Positions 27,654 through 37,575 of a DNA stretch of 64,000 bases are shown in pieces. Location of the stretch: NCBI RefSeq assembly GCF_020177575.1, contig NZ_JAHTBK010000001.1:2992001-3056000 (forward strand), written 5' to 3'. The stretch is from Hasllibacter sp. MH4015. Lineage in GTDB: Bacteria > Pseudomonadota > Alphaproteobacteria > Rhodobacterales > Rhodobacteraceae. Position 1 is the stretch's first letter, and the number at the start of each line of letters is the position of its first letter. The notes below the pieces were generated by a model, which was not told where the DNA came from, did no database searches, and was given only the letters and a program-made list of their open reading frames with translations. Both the position numbers and the translations under genes were made by a program.

Positions 27654-28175
27654 ATGTCCGCGTCCACCCCCCTGCCCCTGCCCGACGACGATGCCCCGGC
27701 CCTGCCAGACTGGCCGGAACGGGCCAGTGTCGTGCTGCGGGACGAGGGCGCAACCGACGCACTGGCCACCCGGTTGGCCAAGGCGCTGTCACCCGGCCAG
27801 ACGCTCCTGCTGTCCGGCCATCTTGGTGCCGGGAAGACCCATCTGGCGCGCGCAATGATCCGGGCTCGCCTTGGCCTGCCCGACACGCCCGTTCCCAGCC
27901 CGACCTTCACGCTGGTCCAGACCTACACCGCACCGGATGCGGAGATCTGGCATGCCGACCTCTACCGGCTCGGTGATCCCGGCGAATTGACGGAGCTGGG
28001 GCTGGAGGAGGCGATGGGCCACGCCATCTGCCTGATCGAGTGGCCCGACCGCCTTGCCCCCGATTGGCCGCAAGACGCCGCGATGCTGCACCTGCACCGC
28101 CAATTCGATGAAACGCGCATCGCGCGCCTTTTGTCCCCCGCCGACACGCCCCTCGCGCAGGCCATCGCCGAATGA
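27654..28175 (+). CDS. tsaE: tRNA t6A biosynthesis ATPase TsaE
   Basis: 173 aa. P-loop protein with Walker A GHLGAGKTHLAR (about 56-67) and the family motifs SPTFTLVQTY, HADLYRL and LIEWPDRL. TsaE works with TsaB, TsaC and TsaD to install N6-threonylcarbamoyl on A37 of ANN-decoding tRNAs; its ATPase resets the TsaBD complex. tsaD is also in the window (49276-50340). It is first in a run of five genes whose stops and starts overlap by 4 nt or more, with amgK next, an order seen in other proteobacteria. Confidence 0.94.
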   Translation: MSASTPLPLPDDDAPALPDWPERASVVLRDEGATDALATRLAKALSPGQTLLLSGHLGAGKTHLARAMIRARLGLPDTPVPSPTFTLVQTYTAPDAEIWHADLYRLGDPGELTELGLEEAMGHAICLIEWPDRLAPDWPQDAAMLHLHRQFDETRIARLLSPADTPLAQAIAE

Positions 28176-29101
28176 CGGTAGCGGCATTTCTGGACGCGGC
28201 CGGGTGGGGCGAGGCGCAGGCACGTCCCCTCGCCGCCGATGCGTCCGCACGGACATATTCCCGGCTGAGCAAGGCGGGCGAAACAGCGGTCTTGATGGAT
28301 GCGCCGGTCGATACGGCCCAGGACCGCGCCAGCTTCGCCGCGTTTCGCACCATCGGCGCGCACCTTCGCGGCCTTGGCCTGTCGGCCCCCCGAGAATATG
28401 CGGCGGACGCGGAGAATGGCCTGATCCTGATGGAGGATCTGGGCGACCTGACCCTGTCGCACCTTCTGGCCACCGACGCCGACCGCGCGCGCCTTGCCTA
28501 TGGTGTGACCGTGGACATGCTGCCGATTCTCAAGGCATTGCCGCCCCCCGGCCTGTCCGCGCCCGATGCGCGCGCCATGGCTGCGATGGCGCGGATCACC
28601 TTCGACCGGCTGCACGCAAGCGACGCCTTGCGCGACGGGCTTCTGACGGCGCTGGCCGACGCACTGGCCACCCATGCCCATGGCCCGCCGATCCTGTCCT
28701 TGCGCGACGTGCATGGCGACAACCTTCTATGGTTGGCAGACCGCACCGGACCCGCCCGCATCGGCCTTCTGGATTTCCAGGACGCGGTGCTGCTGCCGGA
28801 CGGGTATGACCTCGCCTCGCTGCTCGACGATCCGCGCCGCGTTGTGCCGGAGGATTGGCGGCGCAATCTTATAGAACAATTAGGGCACGATCCCCGCCGC
28901 ATCGACATCCTGTCGCTTGCCCGCAACCTGCGCATCCTCGGGATCTTCCGCCGTCTCTCGACCGAGCTTGGCAAGCCCCAATACGCCGCGTTCCTGCCAC
29001 GCACCCGCACGTTGATCGCCCGCGCGGCGGAGCCGTTTCCGACGATCGCACCGTCGGTCGCCGACCTGTTGGACCGGACCAAAGACTGGACCGCCACATG
29101 A
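28172..29101 (+). CDS. amgK: Aminoglycoside-phosphotransferase-fold sugar kinase, AmgK type
   Basis: 309 aa. The APH-like kinase fold shows the catalytic loop RDVHGDNLLW and the metal-binding LLDFQDAVL. AmgK phosphorylates the anomeric carbon of N-acetylmuramic acid (and GlcNAc) during cell-wall recycling. The partner MurU-type uridylyltransferase gene follows with a 4-nt overlap, and this context supports the specific name over a generic phosphotransferase. The pair bypasses de novo UDP-MurNAc synthesis and is linked to intrinsic fosfomycin tolerance in Pseudomonas and Caulobacter relatives. It overlaps tsaE by 4 nt. The substrate is inferred from family and pairing. Confidence 0.85.
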   Translation: MTVAAFLDAAGWGEAQARPLAADASARTYSRLSKAGETAVLMDAPVDTAQDRASFAAFRTIGAHLRGLGLSAPREYAADAENGLILMEDLGDLTLSHLLATDADRARLAYGVTVDMLPILKALPPPGLSAPDARAMAAMARITFDRLHASDALRDGLLTALADALATHAHGPPILSLRDVHGDNLLWLADRTGPARIGLLDFQDAVLLPDGYDLASLLDDPRRVVPEDWRRNLIEQLGHDPRRIDILSLARNLRILGIFRRLSTELGKPQYAAFLPRTRTLIARAAEPFPTIAPSVADLLDRTKDWTAT

Positions 29102-29787
29102 CCCTGCCCTGCCTGATCCTTGCCGCCGGGTTCGGCACACGCATGGGCGCGTTGACGGCGGAACGTCCGAAACCGCTGATCGAAGTGGCGGGGCGCACCC
29201 TGCTGGACCACGCCCTCGCGCAGGCGGAGGCCGTTTGTTCACCCGTTGCGGTGAACGCCCATTACCGGGCCGACCAGATCACCACCCACCTTGCCGGACG
29301 CGACGTGCGGGTGATGGTGGAGGCACCGGACATTCTGGACTCCGGCGGCGCGGTGAAACGCGCGGCCAGCGTGTTCGGCGGCGTCCCTATGGCCACGCTC
29401 AACGCCGACACTGTCTGGCGCGGGGGGAAACCGCTGGCGCAACTTTCGGATGCTTTCGATCCCGGCCGCATGGATGCGCTCCTCCTGCTCATTCCGCGCG
29501 ACCGCGCCACAGGACGGATCGGCGGCGGTGATTTCGCGATGGACGCGCAAGGTCGCCTGACGTTCGACAAATCCGCCGACAGCCTTGTCTATACCGGCGC
29601 GCAGATTCTGAACCCCGCCCGCGCCCTGGCCGAGTCGCGGGATATATTCAGCCTGCGCGATATCTGGGCCGCGATGCAGGCGGAGGGGCGGTTGTTCGGC
29701 CTGCTCTATCCCGGCCAATGGGCCGATGTGGGCCACCCCGATGGGATCGCTGCCGCCGAGAAGATGCTGGGGGATGGCGATGTTTGA
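29098..29787 (+). CDS. murU: N-acetylmuramate-1-phosphate uridylyltransferase, MurU type
   Basis: 229 aa. Rossmann-like nucleotidyltransferase with the activating loop LAAGFGTRMGALT and the conserved RPKPLIEVAGRTLLDHAL, plus NADTVW for the metal-binding Asp. MurU makes UDP-MurNAc from MurNAc-1-phosphate and UTP. ATG 29098 overlaps the amgK stop. The ending GQWADVGHPDGIAAAE fits the family. The 3' end overlaps addB by 8 nt, so expression of cell-wall recycling and recombination genes is coupled. Confidence 0.86.
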   Translation: MTLPCLILAAGFGTRMGALTAERPKPLIEVAGRTLLDHALAQAEAVCSPVAVNAHYRADQITTHLAGRDVRVMVEAPDILDSGGAVKRAASVFGGVPMATLNADTVWRGGKPLAQLSDAFDPGRMDALLLLIPRDRATGRIGGGDFAMDAQGRLTFDKSADSLVYTGAQILNPARALAESRDIFSLRDIWAAMQAEGRLFGLLYPGQWADVGHPDGIAAAEKMLGDGDV

Positions 29788-32740
29788 GACCCTGCCCACG
29801 CCACATGTCTTTGCCACGCCCCTCGGCGTCGATTTCTGCGCCGCCCTGATCGACGGGCTGGACGCGCAGTTGAACGGCCAGCCGCCCCACGCCCTAGCGC
29901 GGGTGGAGGTGCATGTGGCCAACGCGCGGATGCAGCGCCGCCTGCAAACGCTCTACGCGCAACGCGGCCCCGGCCTTTTGCCGCGCATCCGCCCGATCCT
30001 GTCGCTGTCGGAAACCGCTGATCTGGACGGCGTGCCGCCGGCCATGACGCCGCTCGCCCTGCGCTTCCAATTGGCGCAACTGATCGCCAAGCTGATCGAC
30101 GCCAATCCCGATCTCGCCCCCCGCGCGGCGCTTTATGACCTGTCCGACAGCCTTGCCGATTTCATGGGCGAGATGGTGGAGGAAGGCGTTCCCCCGCAGG
30201 AGATTGCGGCGCTCGACATGGGCGATCATTCCGATCACTGGACCCGTGCGCGCGATTTCCTTGGCATTGCCCACGACCTGATCACTGGCGATTTCCGCCC
30301 GATCCCGGAGGCGCGACAGGCGCAGGTGGTCGATGCCCTGATCGCGGAGTGGCGGCATAATCCGCCCGACCATCCCGTGATCGTCGCAGGCTCCACCGGA
30401 TCGCGCCGCGCGACCTTTCGGTTGATGGAGGCGGTGGCGGCCCTGCCGCAAGGCGCGGTGATCCTGCCGGGGATCGACCGGGACATGCCGCGCGCGCTGT
30501 GGCAGGGCCTGCTTGACGGGCGGCGCGACGGCCTGGCGGGGGAGGATCATCCGCAATTCCGCCTTGCCCGCCTGCTCGACACGATGGGTATGGACCCGGA
30601 TCAGGTGCCGCTTTGGGGCGATCGGCAACCGGCCAATCCCGCGCGCAACCGCGTCGTCTCCCTCGCGCTGCGACCCGCGCCAGTGACGGATCAATGGCGC
30701 AAGGAGGGGCCGAAGCTGCAGGATGTCGCGGGCGCGATGGCGGGCATCACGTTGGTGGAGGCTCCCAATCCGCAGATGGAGGCGACGACCATCGCGCTGC
30801 GCCTGCGCCGGGCGGTGGAGGACGGGCAGCGCGCGGCCCTTGTCACGCCCGACCGGCGCTTGGCGCGCAAGGTCACGGCACAACTGGATCGCTGGCGCAT
30901 CGTGCCCGATGACAGTGCCGGGCAGGTCCTGTCACAAACCGCGCCGGGCCGGTTCATGGCGCAGGTGGCCGAAGCCATGACGGGGCCGGTGACGGCGGAA
31001 GGGCTCGTGGCGCTCCTGAAACATCCGCTCTGCCACACCGGCGCGGATCGCAGCGCGCATATTCTGCGGACCCGCGATCTGGAATTGCAGCTTCTGCGCC
31101 GCGGCCTCGCCTTTCCCAATCGTGCGGCACTTGTGGACTGGGCGGAAAAGGCCAATGGCGATCCCGGGCGCCTCGCCTGGGTGGATTGGCTGTCGGACAC
31201 GCTTTTCGTAAACCCCGCCACGGCACCGCGCCCCATGCCCGACCGCGTCGCGGCCCATATCGCACGGGCAGAGGCTCTGGCCGCAGGGACCGGGACGGAC
31301 GGCAGCGGGGAGCTGTATGACAAGGATTCGGGCAAGGCGATGCTGCGCCTGCTGGACGAATTGCGGGCCGATGCGCCGTCCGGCGGGGCAATGTCCGCGC
31401 GCGATTACGCGGATTTCTTCCAATCGCTGGCCGCCGACCGCGAGGTTCGTTTCGCCCTGCGCCCCCATGCCGACATCCTGATCTGGGGCACGCAGGAGGC
31501 GCGCGTTCAGGGCGCGGATTTGACGATCCTTGCGGGCCTGAACGAGGGGACATGGCCGCAAGCGGCGGAGGCTGATCCATGGCTGAACCGGCCCCTGCGC
31601 GCTGAGGTCGGTTTGCGCCTGCCGGACCGGGTGATCGGATTGAGCGCCCATGATTTCCAGCAGGGCATCGCGGCGGGCGAGGTCTGGCTCTGCCGGGCCA
31701 AGCGCGATGACGAGACCGATACCGTCCCCTCCCGCTGGCTGAACCGCCTGACGAACCTTCTGGGCGGCGCGAGCGCACACGCGGCGCAGGCGCTGGACAA
31801 CATGCGCGACCGGGGCGCCGACTGGGTGCGCATGGCGCAGGCGCTGACACAACCCGCCCCGGACAAGCGCATCGCCCCCGCCCCGCGCCCTGCCCCGGCG
31901 CCGCAGAACGCCCCCCGGCTGACCCGCCTGTCGGTGACGGAGATCGAGCGGCTGATCCGCGACCCCTACGCGATCTACGCGCGCCATATGCTGCGCCTGT
32001 CCGCGCTCGACCCGCTGCGCACCGCGCCAGATGCTCGGCTGCGCGGCAACGTGATCCACGACGTGTTGGATGCCTTCGTCGACCAAACCCGCGGCGGCCT
32101 GCCCGAAGCGGCCGACCACCTGTTCCTCGCCGTGGCCGACGCCACCTTGCAAGACGCCGCGCCGTGGCCCGCCGCGCGGCGGTTCTGGCGGCAACGGCTG
32201 GTCGGTGTGATGCCCTGGTATCTGGCGCAAGAGGCTGAATTGCGCGCCCTGGCCGCGCCGTGGCTGTTGGAGCGGAAGGAGCGTTGGGATGTGCCGGGCC
32301 TCGATCTGGAATTGACCGGCAAGGTAGACCGGATCGACAAACTGCCCGACGGGCGGGTGGCGATTTACGATTACAAGACCGGCAAGGTGCCGACCGATGG
32401 CGAGGCCAAGCATTTCAACAAACAATTGCTGCTGGAAGCGCTGATGGCGCGTGGGGGCGCATTCGCGGACCGCGCGCTGGAGGTCGCGCGGCTTGCCTAT
32501 ATCGGCCTCGGCACCAATCCGGATATCCGTGACGAGCCCGTCGATGCCGCCGCGATCGAGGAGGTCGCGAATGGCCTCGTCACGCTGATTACCCATTACC
32601 GCCAGCGTTTGGTCGGCTTCCCCTCGCGCCGGGCGGTGACGGACACGCGGTTCGATGGCGATTTCGATCACCTCGCGCGGCTTGGCGAGTGGGATGAAAC
32701 GGACGACCCCGTCGTGATTCCCGTGGGGACGCGCCCATGA
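29780..32740 (+). CDS. addB: Double-strand break repair protein AddB (alphaproteobacterial type)
   Basis: 986 aa. Subunit of the AddAB helicase-nuclease that resects double-strand ends and loads RecA. The N-terminal helicase-like part lacks a classic Walker A motif, as usual for alphaproteobacterial AddB. The C-terminal PD-(D/E)xK nuclease domain (from about 720) carries GKVDRIDKLPDGRVAIYDYKTGK, that is the D...D-Y-K active-site pattern. The start at ATG 29780 is chosen for the GGGGGA site six bases upstream; ATG 29774 is an alternative. The stop overlaps addA as ATGA. Confidence 0.92.
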   Translation: MFETLPTPHVFATPLGVDFCAALIDGLDAQLNGQPPHALARVEVHVANARMQRRLQTLYAQRGPGLLPRIRPILSLSETADLDGVPPAMTPLALRFQLAQLIAKLIDANPDLAPRAALYDLSDSLADFMGEMVEEGVPPQEIAALDMGDHSDHWTRARDFLGIAHDLITGDFRPIPEARQAQVVDALIAEWRHNPPDHPVIVAGSTGSRRATFRLMEAVAALPQGAVILPGIDRDMPRALWQGLLDGRRDGLAGEDHPQFRLARLLDTMGMDPDQVPLWGDRQPANPARNRVVSLALRPAPVTDQWRKEGPKLQDVAGAMAGITLVEAPNPQMEATTIALRLRRAVEDGQRAALVTPDRRLARKVTAQLDRWRIVPDDSAGQVLSQTAPGRFMAQVAEAMTGPVTAEGLVALLKHPLCHTGADRSAHILRTRDLELQLLRRGLAFPNRAALVDWAEKANGDPGRLAWVDWLSDTLFVNPATAPRPMPDRVAAHIARAEALAAGTGTDGSGELYDKDSGKAMLRLLDELRADAPSGGAMSARDYADFFQSLAADREVRFALRPHADILIWGTQEARVQGADLTILAGLNEGTWPQAAEADPWLNRPLRAEVGLRLPDRVIGLSAHDFQQGIAAGEVWLCRAKRDDETDTVPSRWLNRLTNLLGGASAHAAQALDNMRDRGADWVRMAQALTQPAPDKRIAPAPRPAPAPQNAPRLTRLSVTEIERLIRDPYAIYARHMLRLSALDPLRTAPDARLRGNVIHDVLDAFVDQTRGGLPEAADHLFLAVADATLQDAAPWPAARRFWRQRLVGVMPWYLAQEAELRALAAPWLLERKERWDVPGLDLELTGKVDRIDKLPDGRVAIYDYKTGKVPTDGEAKHFNKQLLLEALMARGGAFADRALEVARLAYIGLGTNPDIRDEPVDAAAIEEVANGLVTLITHYRQRLVGFPSRRAVTDTRFDGDFDHLARLGEWDETDDPVVIPVGTRP

Positions 32741-35700
32741 TCGACGACGCCACCCTCGCCCAGAATCGCGCCGCCGATCCCGGCACCTCCACCTGGCTGG
32801 GGGCCAATGCGGGCTCCGGCAAGACGCGGGTTCTGACCGACCGGGTGGCGCGCCTTTTGCTCGACGGGGTGCGGCCCGAACGCATCCTGTGCCTGACCTA
32901 CACCAAGGCCGCCGCGATGGAGATGCAGAACCGCCTGTTCTCCCGCCTGGGCGCGTGGGCGATGAAGGACGACGGCGATCTGCGGCGCACCCTGACGGAG
33001 ATCGGGGTGCCGGACGGCCGCCTGTCCGACGATCTTCTGAACCAGGCCCGCACGCTGTTCGCCCGCGCAATCGAGGCGCCGGGGGGCCTCAAGATCCAGA
33101 CCATCCATTCCTTCTGCTCCTCCGTCCTGCGGCGGTTCCCGCTGGAGGCGCGTGTCAGCCCCGCCGTCACGGAAATCGACGAGCGCGTACAGACGCGGCT
33201 TCTGACCGACCTTCTGGACGACATGGCCGAGACGGAAGAGGGGCGCGATGCCATCGACCTGGTCGCACCTTACCTGTCCAGCGATGACAGCGCCGTGGCG
33301 CTCGCCCGCGCGGTGGCGGGACAGGCAGAGGCGCTGACACCGCCGCAGGATTGGACGGCGATCTGCGGCGCGCTTGGCATCGACCCGGACCTGACGGAGC
33401 ACGACATCCTCGCGACTGTCTTCACGGGCGGAGAGGCCGATCTGGCGCAGATCATCCGCACCCATCTTGATCCCGACACCAAGACCCATGTGAGCTTTGG
33501 CCGGGCGCTTGAGCGCATCGACTGGGCCGCCCCCACGCTCGACATGCTCAGCACGTTGGAGCGGCTCTTCCTCTATCAATCCGGCGCGAAGGAACACCAG
33601 CCCCGGATCGACGCCATCGCCAATGCCGGCGTGCGCAAAGCCATCGGCGACGCGATGGAGGCGGTGAACGATTTCGCACAACGCATCGCGGAGGCCCGCC
33701 CCCTGCGCACCGGGCTTCTGACCGCGCGAAGGACCCACGCGCTCCATGGCTTTGCCGCCAGCTTCCTGCCCGCCTACGCCAGCGCCAAGGAGGCGCGGGG
33801 ATGGCTCGACTTCGACGACCTGATCGACAAGACCCGCCACCTTCTGTCCGACCCGCGCGTGGCGCAATGGGTTCTGTTCCGCCTCGACGGTGGGATCGAC
33901 CACATTCTTGTAGATGAAGCGCAGGACACCTCGCCCCGCCAATGGGAGATCGTGAAGCAACTGGCCGAGGATTTCGCGGCGGGTGAAGGCGCGCGGGCAG
34001 ATGTGCAGCGGACGATTTTCGTGGTCGGCGACAAGAAGCAGTCGATCTATTCCTTCCAGGGCGCGGACCCGGCGGAATTCGACCGGATGCGCGCCCATTT
34101 CCGCGACCGGCTAGGGGCCATCGGCGCGCCGTTCGACCCCGACGCCGCGCTTGTCCATTCCTTCCGGTCCGCGCCGCCGATACTTGAGCTGGTGGATGCC
34201 GTGGCACGTGGCCTTGGCGCGCCGGGTCTGGGTGACAACGTCGAACATCGGGCGTTTTTCGGCACCAAGCCCGGGCGCGTGGACCTCTGGCCGCACATCC
34301 CCGCCACGAAAAGCGCCGAGAAACCGGCCTGGGACGACCCGCAGGATATCGTGTCGGAGGATCATCACCGTGCCGTCCTCGCCAAGGAATTGGCATTGCA
34401 GATCAAGGAGATGGTGGACAACCCGGTGGAGATCGAGGTCGACGGCAAACGTCGCGCGATGCGGGCGGGCGATATCCTGATCCTCGTCCGGTCTCGCTCA
34501 CCGCTGTTTCACAAGATCATTGCGGAGTTGAAGGCGAAGGATTTGCCGGTGGCGGGCGTGGACCGCTCGCAACTGACCTCTCCGCTGGCGGTCAAGGACC
34601 TGCTGGCTCTCTGCCGGTTCCTTGCGACGCAGGAAGATGACCTGTCGCTGGCCTCCATCCTGCGCTCGCCACTCTGCGGGCTGGACGAGGCGCAGCTTTA
34701 CGATCTGGCCCATAACAGGCGGGACGGGGCGTATCTTTGGCCCGCCCTCGTCGACCGCGCCGATGAGTTTCCGCAGGTCCATGGGATGCTGAAGGACCTT
34801 CGGGACCAGGCCGACTTCCTGCGCCCCTACGATCTTCTGGAACGTGCGCTGACCCGCCACGATGGCCGCCGCCGCCTGATCGCCCGCCTGGGCCCGGAGG
34901 CGGAGGATGCCATCGACGCGATGCTGGCGCAGGCCCTGTCCTATGAGGCGAGCGAGGTGCCGTCGCTCACCGGGTTTGTGGGCTGGCTGGAATCGGGCGA
35001 CGTGCAGGTCAAACGCGATCTCAGCCAGGCGGAGGGGCAGATCCGGGTGATGACGGTCCACGGTGCCAAGGGCCTTGAAGCGCCGGTGGTGATCCTGCCT
35101 GATTGTGCGCAGCCGTCTGGGCGCGCCCCGAATGTGAAGCTGCTTCACGCCGAGAATGGCCCGCTCCTGTGGTCGCCCCAAAAAGGGGACGCGGCCGATA
35201 TCGCCCGCGCGGCGGACGAGGCCCGAAAGGCGCGGGAGGTGGAAGAGGCGAACCGGCTTCTCTACGTCGCGCTGACCCGGGCGGAATCGTGGCTCATCAT
35301 CGCGGCGTCAGGTGGGTTGGGGGACGACAAGAAACCCGCATCGTCCTGGTACAAGGTCGTCGATGCGGCCCTGGAAGAGATGGCGACCGAACCGCTTGGA
35401 ATCGGCGGGATCGAGGGCACCGGAAAGCGCGTGCAGAGCGGCGACTGGCCCCATGCGCCCGCGGATCAATCCGACGGGGCGCAGGCGGTCGATCTGCCCC
35501 ATTGGGCGTCGCAAATCGTCCCTTCCCCCAAGAAAGACAAACCGGCGCGGACGCCGTCGGATCTGGGCGGGGCCAAGGCGCTGCCCGGTGCGGGGGATGA
35601 AACCGCCATCGCCATGCGCCGGGGCAGTATCGTGCATCTGCTGCTGGAGCATCTGCCGCGCCTGCCGGAACCCGCATGGCCCGCCGCCGCGCCGGGCATC

Positions 35701-36123
35701 GCTGCGCTCCACGCCGCCGATGTGGGCGAGGGGGAGCTGGCCGCCCATCTGGAGGAAGCGGCGCGGGTTCTGACCGACCCGGCCCTTGCCCCGATCTTCG
35801 CGCGCGATTCTCTGGCGGAGGTGGAGATCACCGGCCACTCCGACACGTTGGGGGCGGAGATGTTCGGGATCATCGACCGGCTGATCATCACGGACGACAC
35901 CGTGCGCGCCGTCGATTTCAAGACCAACACGACATTTCCGACACGGCCCGAGGAAACTCCCGAAAGCCTTCTGCGGCAGATGGGGGCCTATGCGGAGCTT
36001 CTCAAACCCATCTATCCAAACCATAAAATCGAAGTGGCGATCCTGTGGTCGCGCGCCCCGTCGCTCATGGTGCTACCACACGATCTCGTGTCTGCGGCCT
36101 TGCAACGCGCAAGGGGTGCTTGA
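32737..36123 (+). CDS. addA: Double-strand break repair helicase-nuclease AddA
   Basis: 1128 aa. UvrD-type superfamily 1 helicase: motif [17 protein letters not shown] (about 27-42), Ia [13 protein letters not shown], motif [15 protein letters not shown], motif [19 protein letters not shown], motif [15 protein letters not shown], and motif [11 protein letters not shown]. The C-terminal nuclease domain has [19 protein letters not shown] and AVDFKTNT. Together with AddB it is the recBCD-equivalent of this organism. It begins inside the addB stop and is followed after 59 nt by trxA. Confidence 0.96.
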   Translation: MIDDATLAQNRAADPGTSTWLGANAGSGKTRVLTDRVARLLLDGVRPERILCLTYTKAAAMEMQNRLFSRLGAWAMKDDGDLRRTLTEIGVPDGRLSDDLLNQARTLFARAIEAPGGLKIQTIHSFCSSVLRRFPLEARVSPAVTEIDERVQTRLLTDLLDDMAETEEGRDAIDLVAPYLSSDDSAVALARAVAGQAEALTPPQDWTAICGALGIDPDLTEHDILATVFTGGEADLAQIIRTHLDPDTKTHVSFGRALERIDWAAPTLDMLSTLERLFLYQSGAKEHQPRIDAIANAGVRKAIGDAMEAVNDFAQRIAEARPLRTGLLTARRTHALHGFAASFLPAYASAKEARGWLDFDDLIDKTRHLLSDPRVAQWVLFRLDGGIDHILVDEAQDTSPRQWEIVKQLAEDFAAGEGARADVQRTIFVVGDKKQSIYSFQGADPAEFDRMRAHFRDRLGAIGAPFDPDAALVHSFRSAPPILELVDAVARGLGAPGLGDNVEHRAFFGTKPGRVDLWPHIPATKSAEKPAWDDPQDIVSEDHHRAVLAKELALQIKEMVDNPVEIEVDGKRRAMRAGDILILVRSRSPLFHKIIAELKAKDLPVAGVDRSQLTSPLAVKDLLALCRFLATQEDDLSLASILRSPLCGLDEAQLYDLAHNRRDGAYLWPALVDRADEFPQVHGMLKDLRDQADFLRPYDLLERALTRHDGRRRLIARLGPEAEDAIDAMLAQALSYEASEVPSLTGFVGWLESGDVQVKRDLSQAEGQIRVMTVHGAKGLEAPVVILPDCAQPSGRAPNVKLLHAENGPLLWSPQKGDAADIARAADEARKAREVEEANRLLYVALTRAESWLIIAASGGLGDDKKPASSWYKVVDAALEEMATEPLGIGGIEGTGKRVQSGDWPHAPADQSDGAQAVDLPHWASQIVPSPKKDKPARTPSDLGGAKALPGAGDETAIAMRRGSIVHLLLEHLPRLPEPAWPAAAPGIAALHAADVGEGELAAHLEEAARVLTDPALAPIFARDSLAEVEITGHSDTLGAEMFGIIDRLIITDDTVRAVDFKTNTTFPTRPEETPESLLRQMGAYAELLKPIYPNHKIEVAILWSRAPSLMVLPHDLVSAALQRARGA

Positions 36124-36182
36124 CGCACCGGGGGGCGGTCCATAGGTTCAGTCTTCGAAATTCATTCCGCCAGGAGGGCATT

Positions 36183-36503
36183 ATGGCCACCAAAGCTGTC
36201 ACCGACGCCGATTTTGACGCCCAGGTCAAACAATCCGACATCCCCGTTGTCGTCGATTTCTGGGCCGAATGGTGTGGCCCGTGCAAACAGATCGGCCCGG
36301 CCCTGGAAGAGCTGTCGGACGAATACGATGGCCGCGTGAAGATCGTGAAGGTCAATGTGGACGAGAACCCCAACGCCCCGATGCAACTGGGCGTGCGCGG
36401 CATTCCAGCGCTTTTCATGTTCAAGGACGGCGAAGTGATCTCCAACAAGGTCGGCGCGGCACCGAAGGCGGCCTTGCAGAAATGGATCGACGAGGCCGTC
36501 TGA
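36183..36503 (+). CDS. trxA: Thioredoxin 1
   Basis: 106 aa. Thioredoxin fold with active site WCGPC at residues 30-34, the conserved Asp in VVDFWAEW and the cis-proline in RGIPALFMF. Reduces cytoplasmic protein disulfides; would also supply the fRMsr enzyme encoded at 14655-15104. AGGAGG precedes ATG 36183 by a few bases. It may be cotranscribed with addA, but the strong expression expected of trxA suggests its own promoter. A strong terminator follows. Confidence 0.96.
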   Translation: MATKAVTDADFDAQVKQSDIPVVVDFWAEWCGPCKQIGPALEELSDEYDGRVKIVKVNVDENPNAPMQLGVRGIPALFMFKDGEVISNKVGAAPKAALQKWIDEAV

Positions 36504-36525
36504 ATCCGGCACGGATCGACCCCCG

Positions 36526-36549
36526 AAAGGCGCCTAAGGGCGCCTTTTT
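36526..36549 (+). terminator. Strong Rho-independent terminator after trxA
   Basis: AAAGGCGCC (36526-36534), 4-nt loop, GGCGCCTTT (36539-36547), then more T residues. Begins 22 nt after the trxA stop. Confidence 0.92.
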
Positions 36550-36584
36550 CTTTGGAATTCCCGAACCTTTTCATCCGCGACAAA

Positions 36585-36612
36585 TTGACCAAAAGTCATT
36601 CCTTCCTATACC
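36585..36612 (+). promoter_or_regulatory. Candidate sigma-70-type promoter of regA
   Basis: TTGACC (36585-36590), 16-nt spacer, TATACC (36607-36612), 31 nt ahead of the regA start. The region is AT-richer than its surroundings and follows the trxA terminator, so regA is transcribed on its own. Confidence 0.55.
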
Positions 36613-36643
36613 TTAGAGCGTAGGGAAACGAGGAGACGACCGG

Positions 36644-37204
36644 ATGGCCACGAACGATCGCACCTTGCGAGACATCGGCGCGGACAAATCACTGCTGCTG
36701 GTGGATGATGACGAACCGTTCCTGCGCCGCTTGGAACGCGCCATGGAAAAGCGTGGCTTCGAGGTGGAGGCCGCGTCATCGGTCGCGGCGGGATCCGCCA
36801 TCGCCATCGCACGGCCGCCCGCCTATGCGGTCGTCGATCTGCGGCTGGAGGATGGCAACGGCCTCGACGTCGTGGAAACCCTGCGCGAGAAGCGCCCAGA
36901 CAGCCGGATTGTCGTACTGACCGGGTATGGCGCGATCGCCACGGCGGTGGCAGCGGTGAAGATGGGGGCCACCGATTACCTGTCCAAACCTGCCGACGCC
37001 AATGACATCACCTCCGCCCTGCTTGCGGGCGAGGAGGAGATGCCGCCACCCCCCGAAAACCCGATGAGCGCCGATCGCGTGCGGTGGGAGCATATTCAGC
37101 GGGTCTACGAGCTGTGCGACCGCAACGTCTCCGAAACCGCGCGGCGGCTGAACATGCATCGCCGGACGCTGCAACGCATCCTCGCCAAACGCTCGCCCAG
37201 GTGA
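36644..37204 (+). CDS. regA: Redox response regulator RegA/PrrA/ActR
   Basis: 186 aa. The receiver domain (about 16-130) has acidic DDDE at 21-24, phosphoacceptor Asp65 in VVDLRLEDGNG, and Lys in YLSKPAD. A four-proline hinge (EEEMPPPPENP) leads to a Fis-type HTH (about 150-186): ERVYELCDRNVSETARRLNMHRRTLQRILAKR-like, ending SETARRLNMHRRTLQRILA. This is the near-invariant DNA-binding end of the RegA family. It responds to RegB (24427-25842). In Rhodobacter the gene follows senC; here it is separated from senC/regB by the PAS-tsaE-amgK-murU-addBA-trxA block. Confidence 0.96.
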   Translation: MATNDRTLRDIGADKSLLLVDDDEPFLRRLERAMEKRGFEVEAASSVAAGSAIAIARPPAYAVVDLRLEDGNGLDVVETLREKRPDSRIVVLTGYGAIATAVAAVKMGATDYLSKPADANDITSALLAGEEEMPPPPENPMSADRVRWEHIQRVYELCDRNVSETARRLNMHRRTLQRILAKRSPR

Positions 37205-37575
37205 GGGCGCTTCTTGCCCTTCCGCTGGTCATTGCAGGCTGCGTCGGTGGGCAGGGCGCGCCGGACGCGCCCCGTGGCCCCGTGGTTCCGATCCTGTTCG
37301 ATGGCGGCGGGATCGAGGCGGTCGGCACCGGGCAACGCATTGATTTCGGACGCGATCAGGCCGGGGTGATCCAGACCATGACGCGCCTGCAAGGGGGTGC
37401 GCCGACTCTCCTGCCGTGTGATGTGGCCGCCCTAACCGCCGCGCGTTGGCCTGGCGGACCGCTTCTGGTGTTCCGCAACGGCGCATTTGCCGGCTGGTCC
37501 ATCCCGGATGCCGCGCAATCGGCCAATGGGCAAAGCAGATTTGGGCAGACCTGCGCGCCATTGGCGATCAATTAG
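37201..37575 (+). CDS. Small lipoprotein of unknown function
   Basis: 124 aa. GTG 37201 overlaps the regA stop (GTGA), so it is translated from the regA transcript. The N-terminus VRALLALPLVIAGCVGG is a lipoprotein signal with lipobox IAGC (Cys at about 14). The mature part carries two further cysteines (LLPCDVAALTA and GQTCAPLAI). No recognised domain. The coupling to regA suggests a role in redox or envelope homeostasis but nothing more can be said. Its stop overlaps the convergent DUF2007-like gene by 4 nt. Confidence 0.72.
   Translation: MRALLALPLVIAGCVGGQGAPDAPRGPVVPILFDGGGIEAVGTGQRIDFGRDQAGVIQTMTRLQGGAPTLLPCDVAALTAARWPGGPLLVFRNGAFAGWSIPDAAQSANGQSRFGQTCAPLAIN

Noticed and set aside
30932-33070. 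712-residue antisense frame opposite addB/addA
   Set aside because: Shadow frame over two well-recognised genes; composition is Arg/Gly/Gln-rich.
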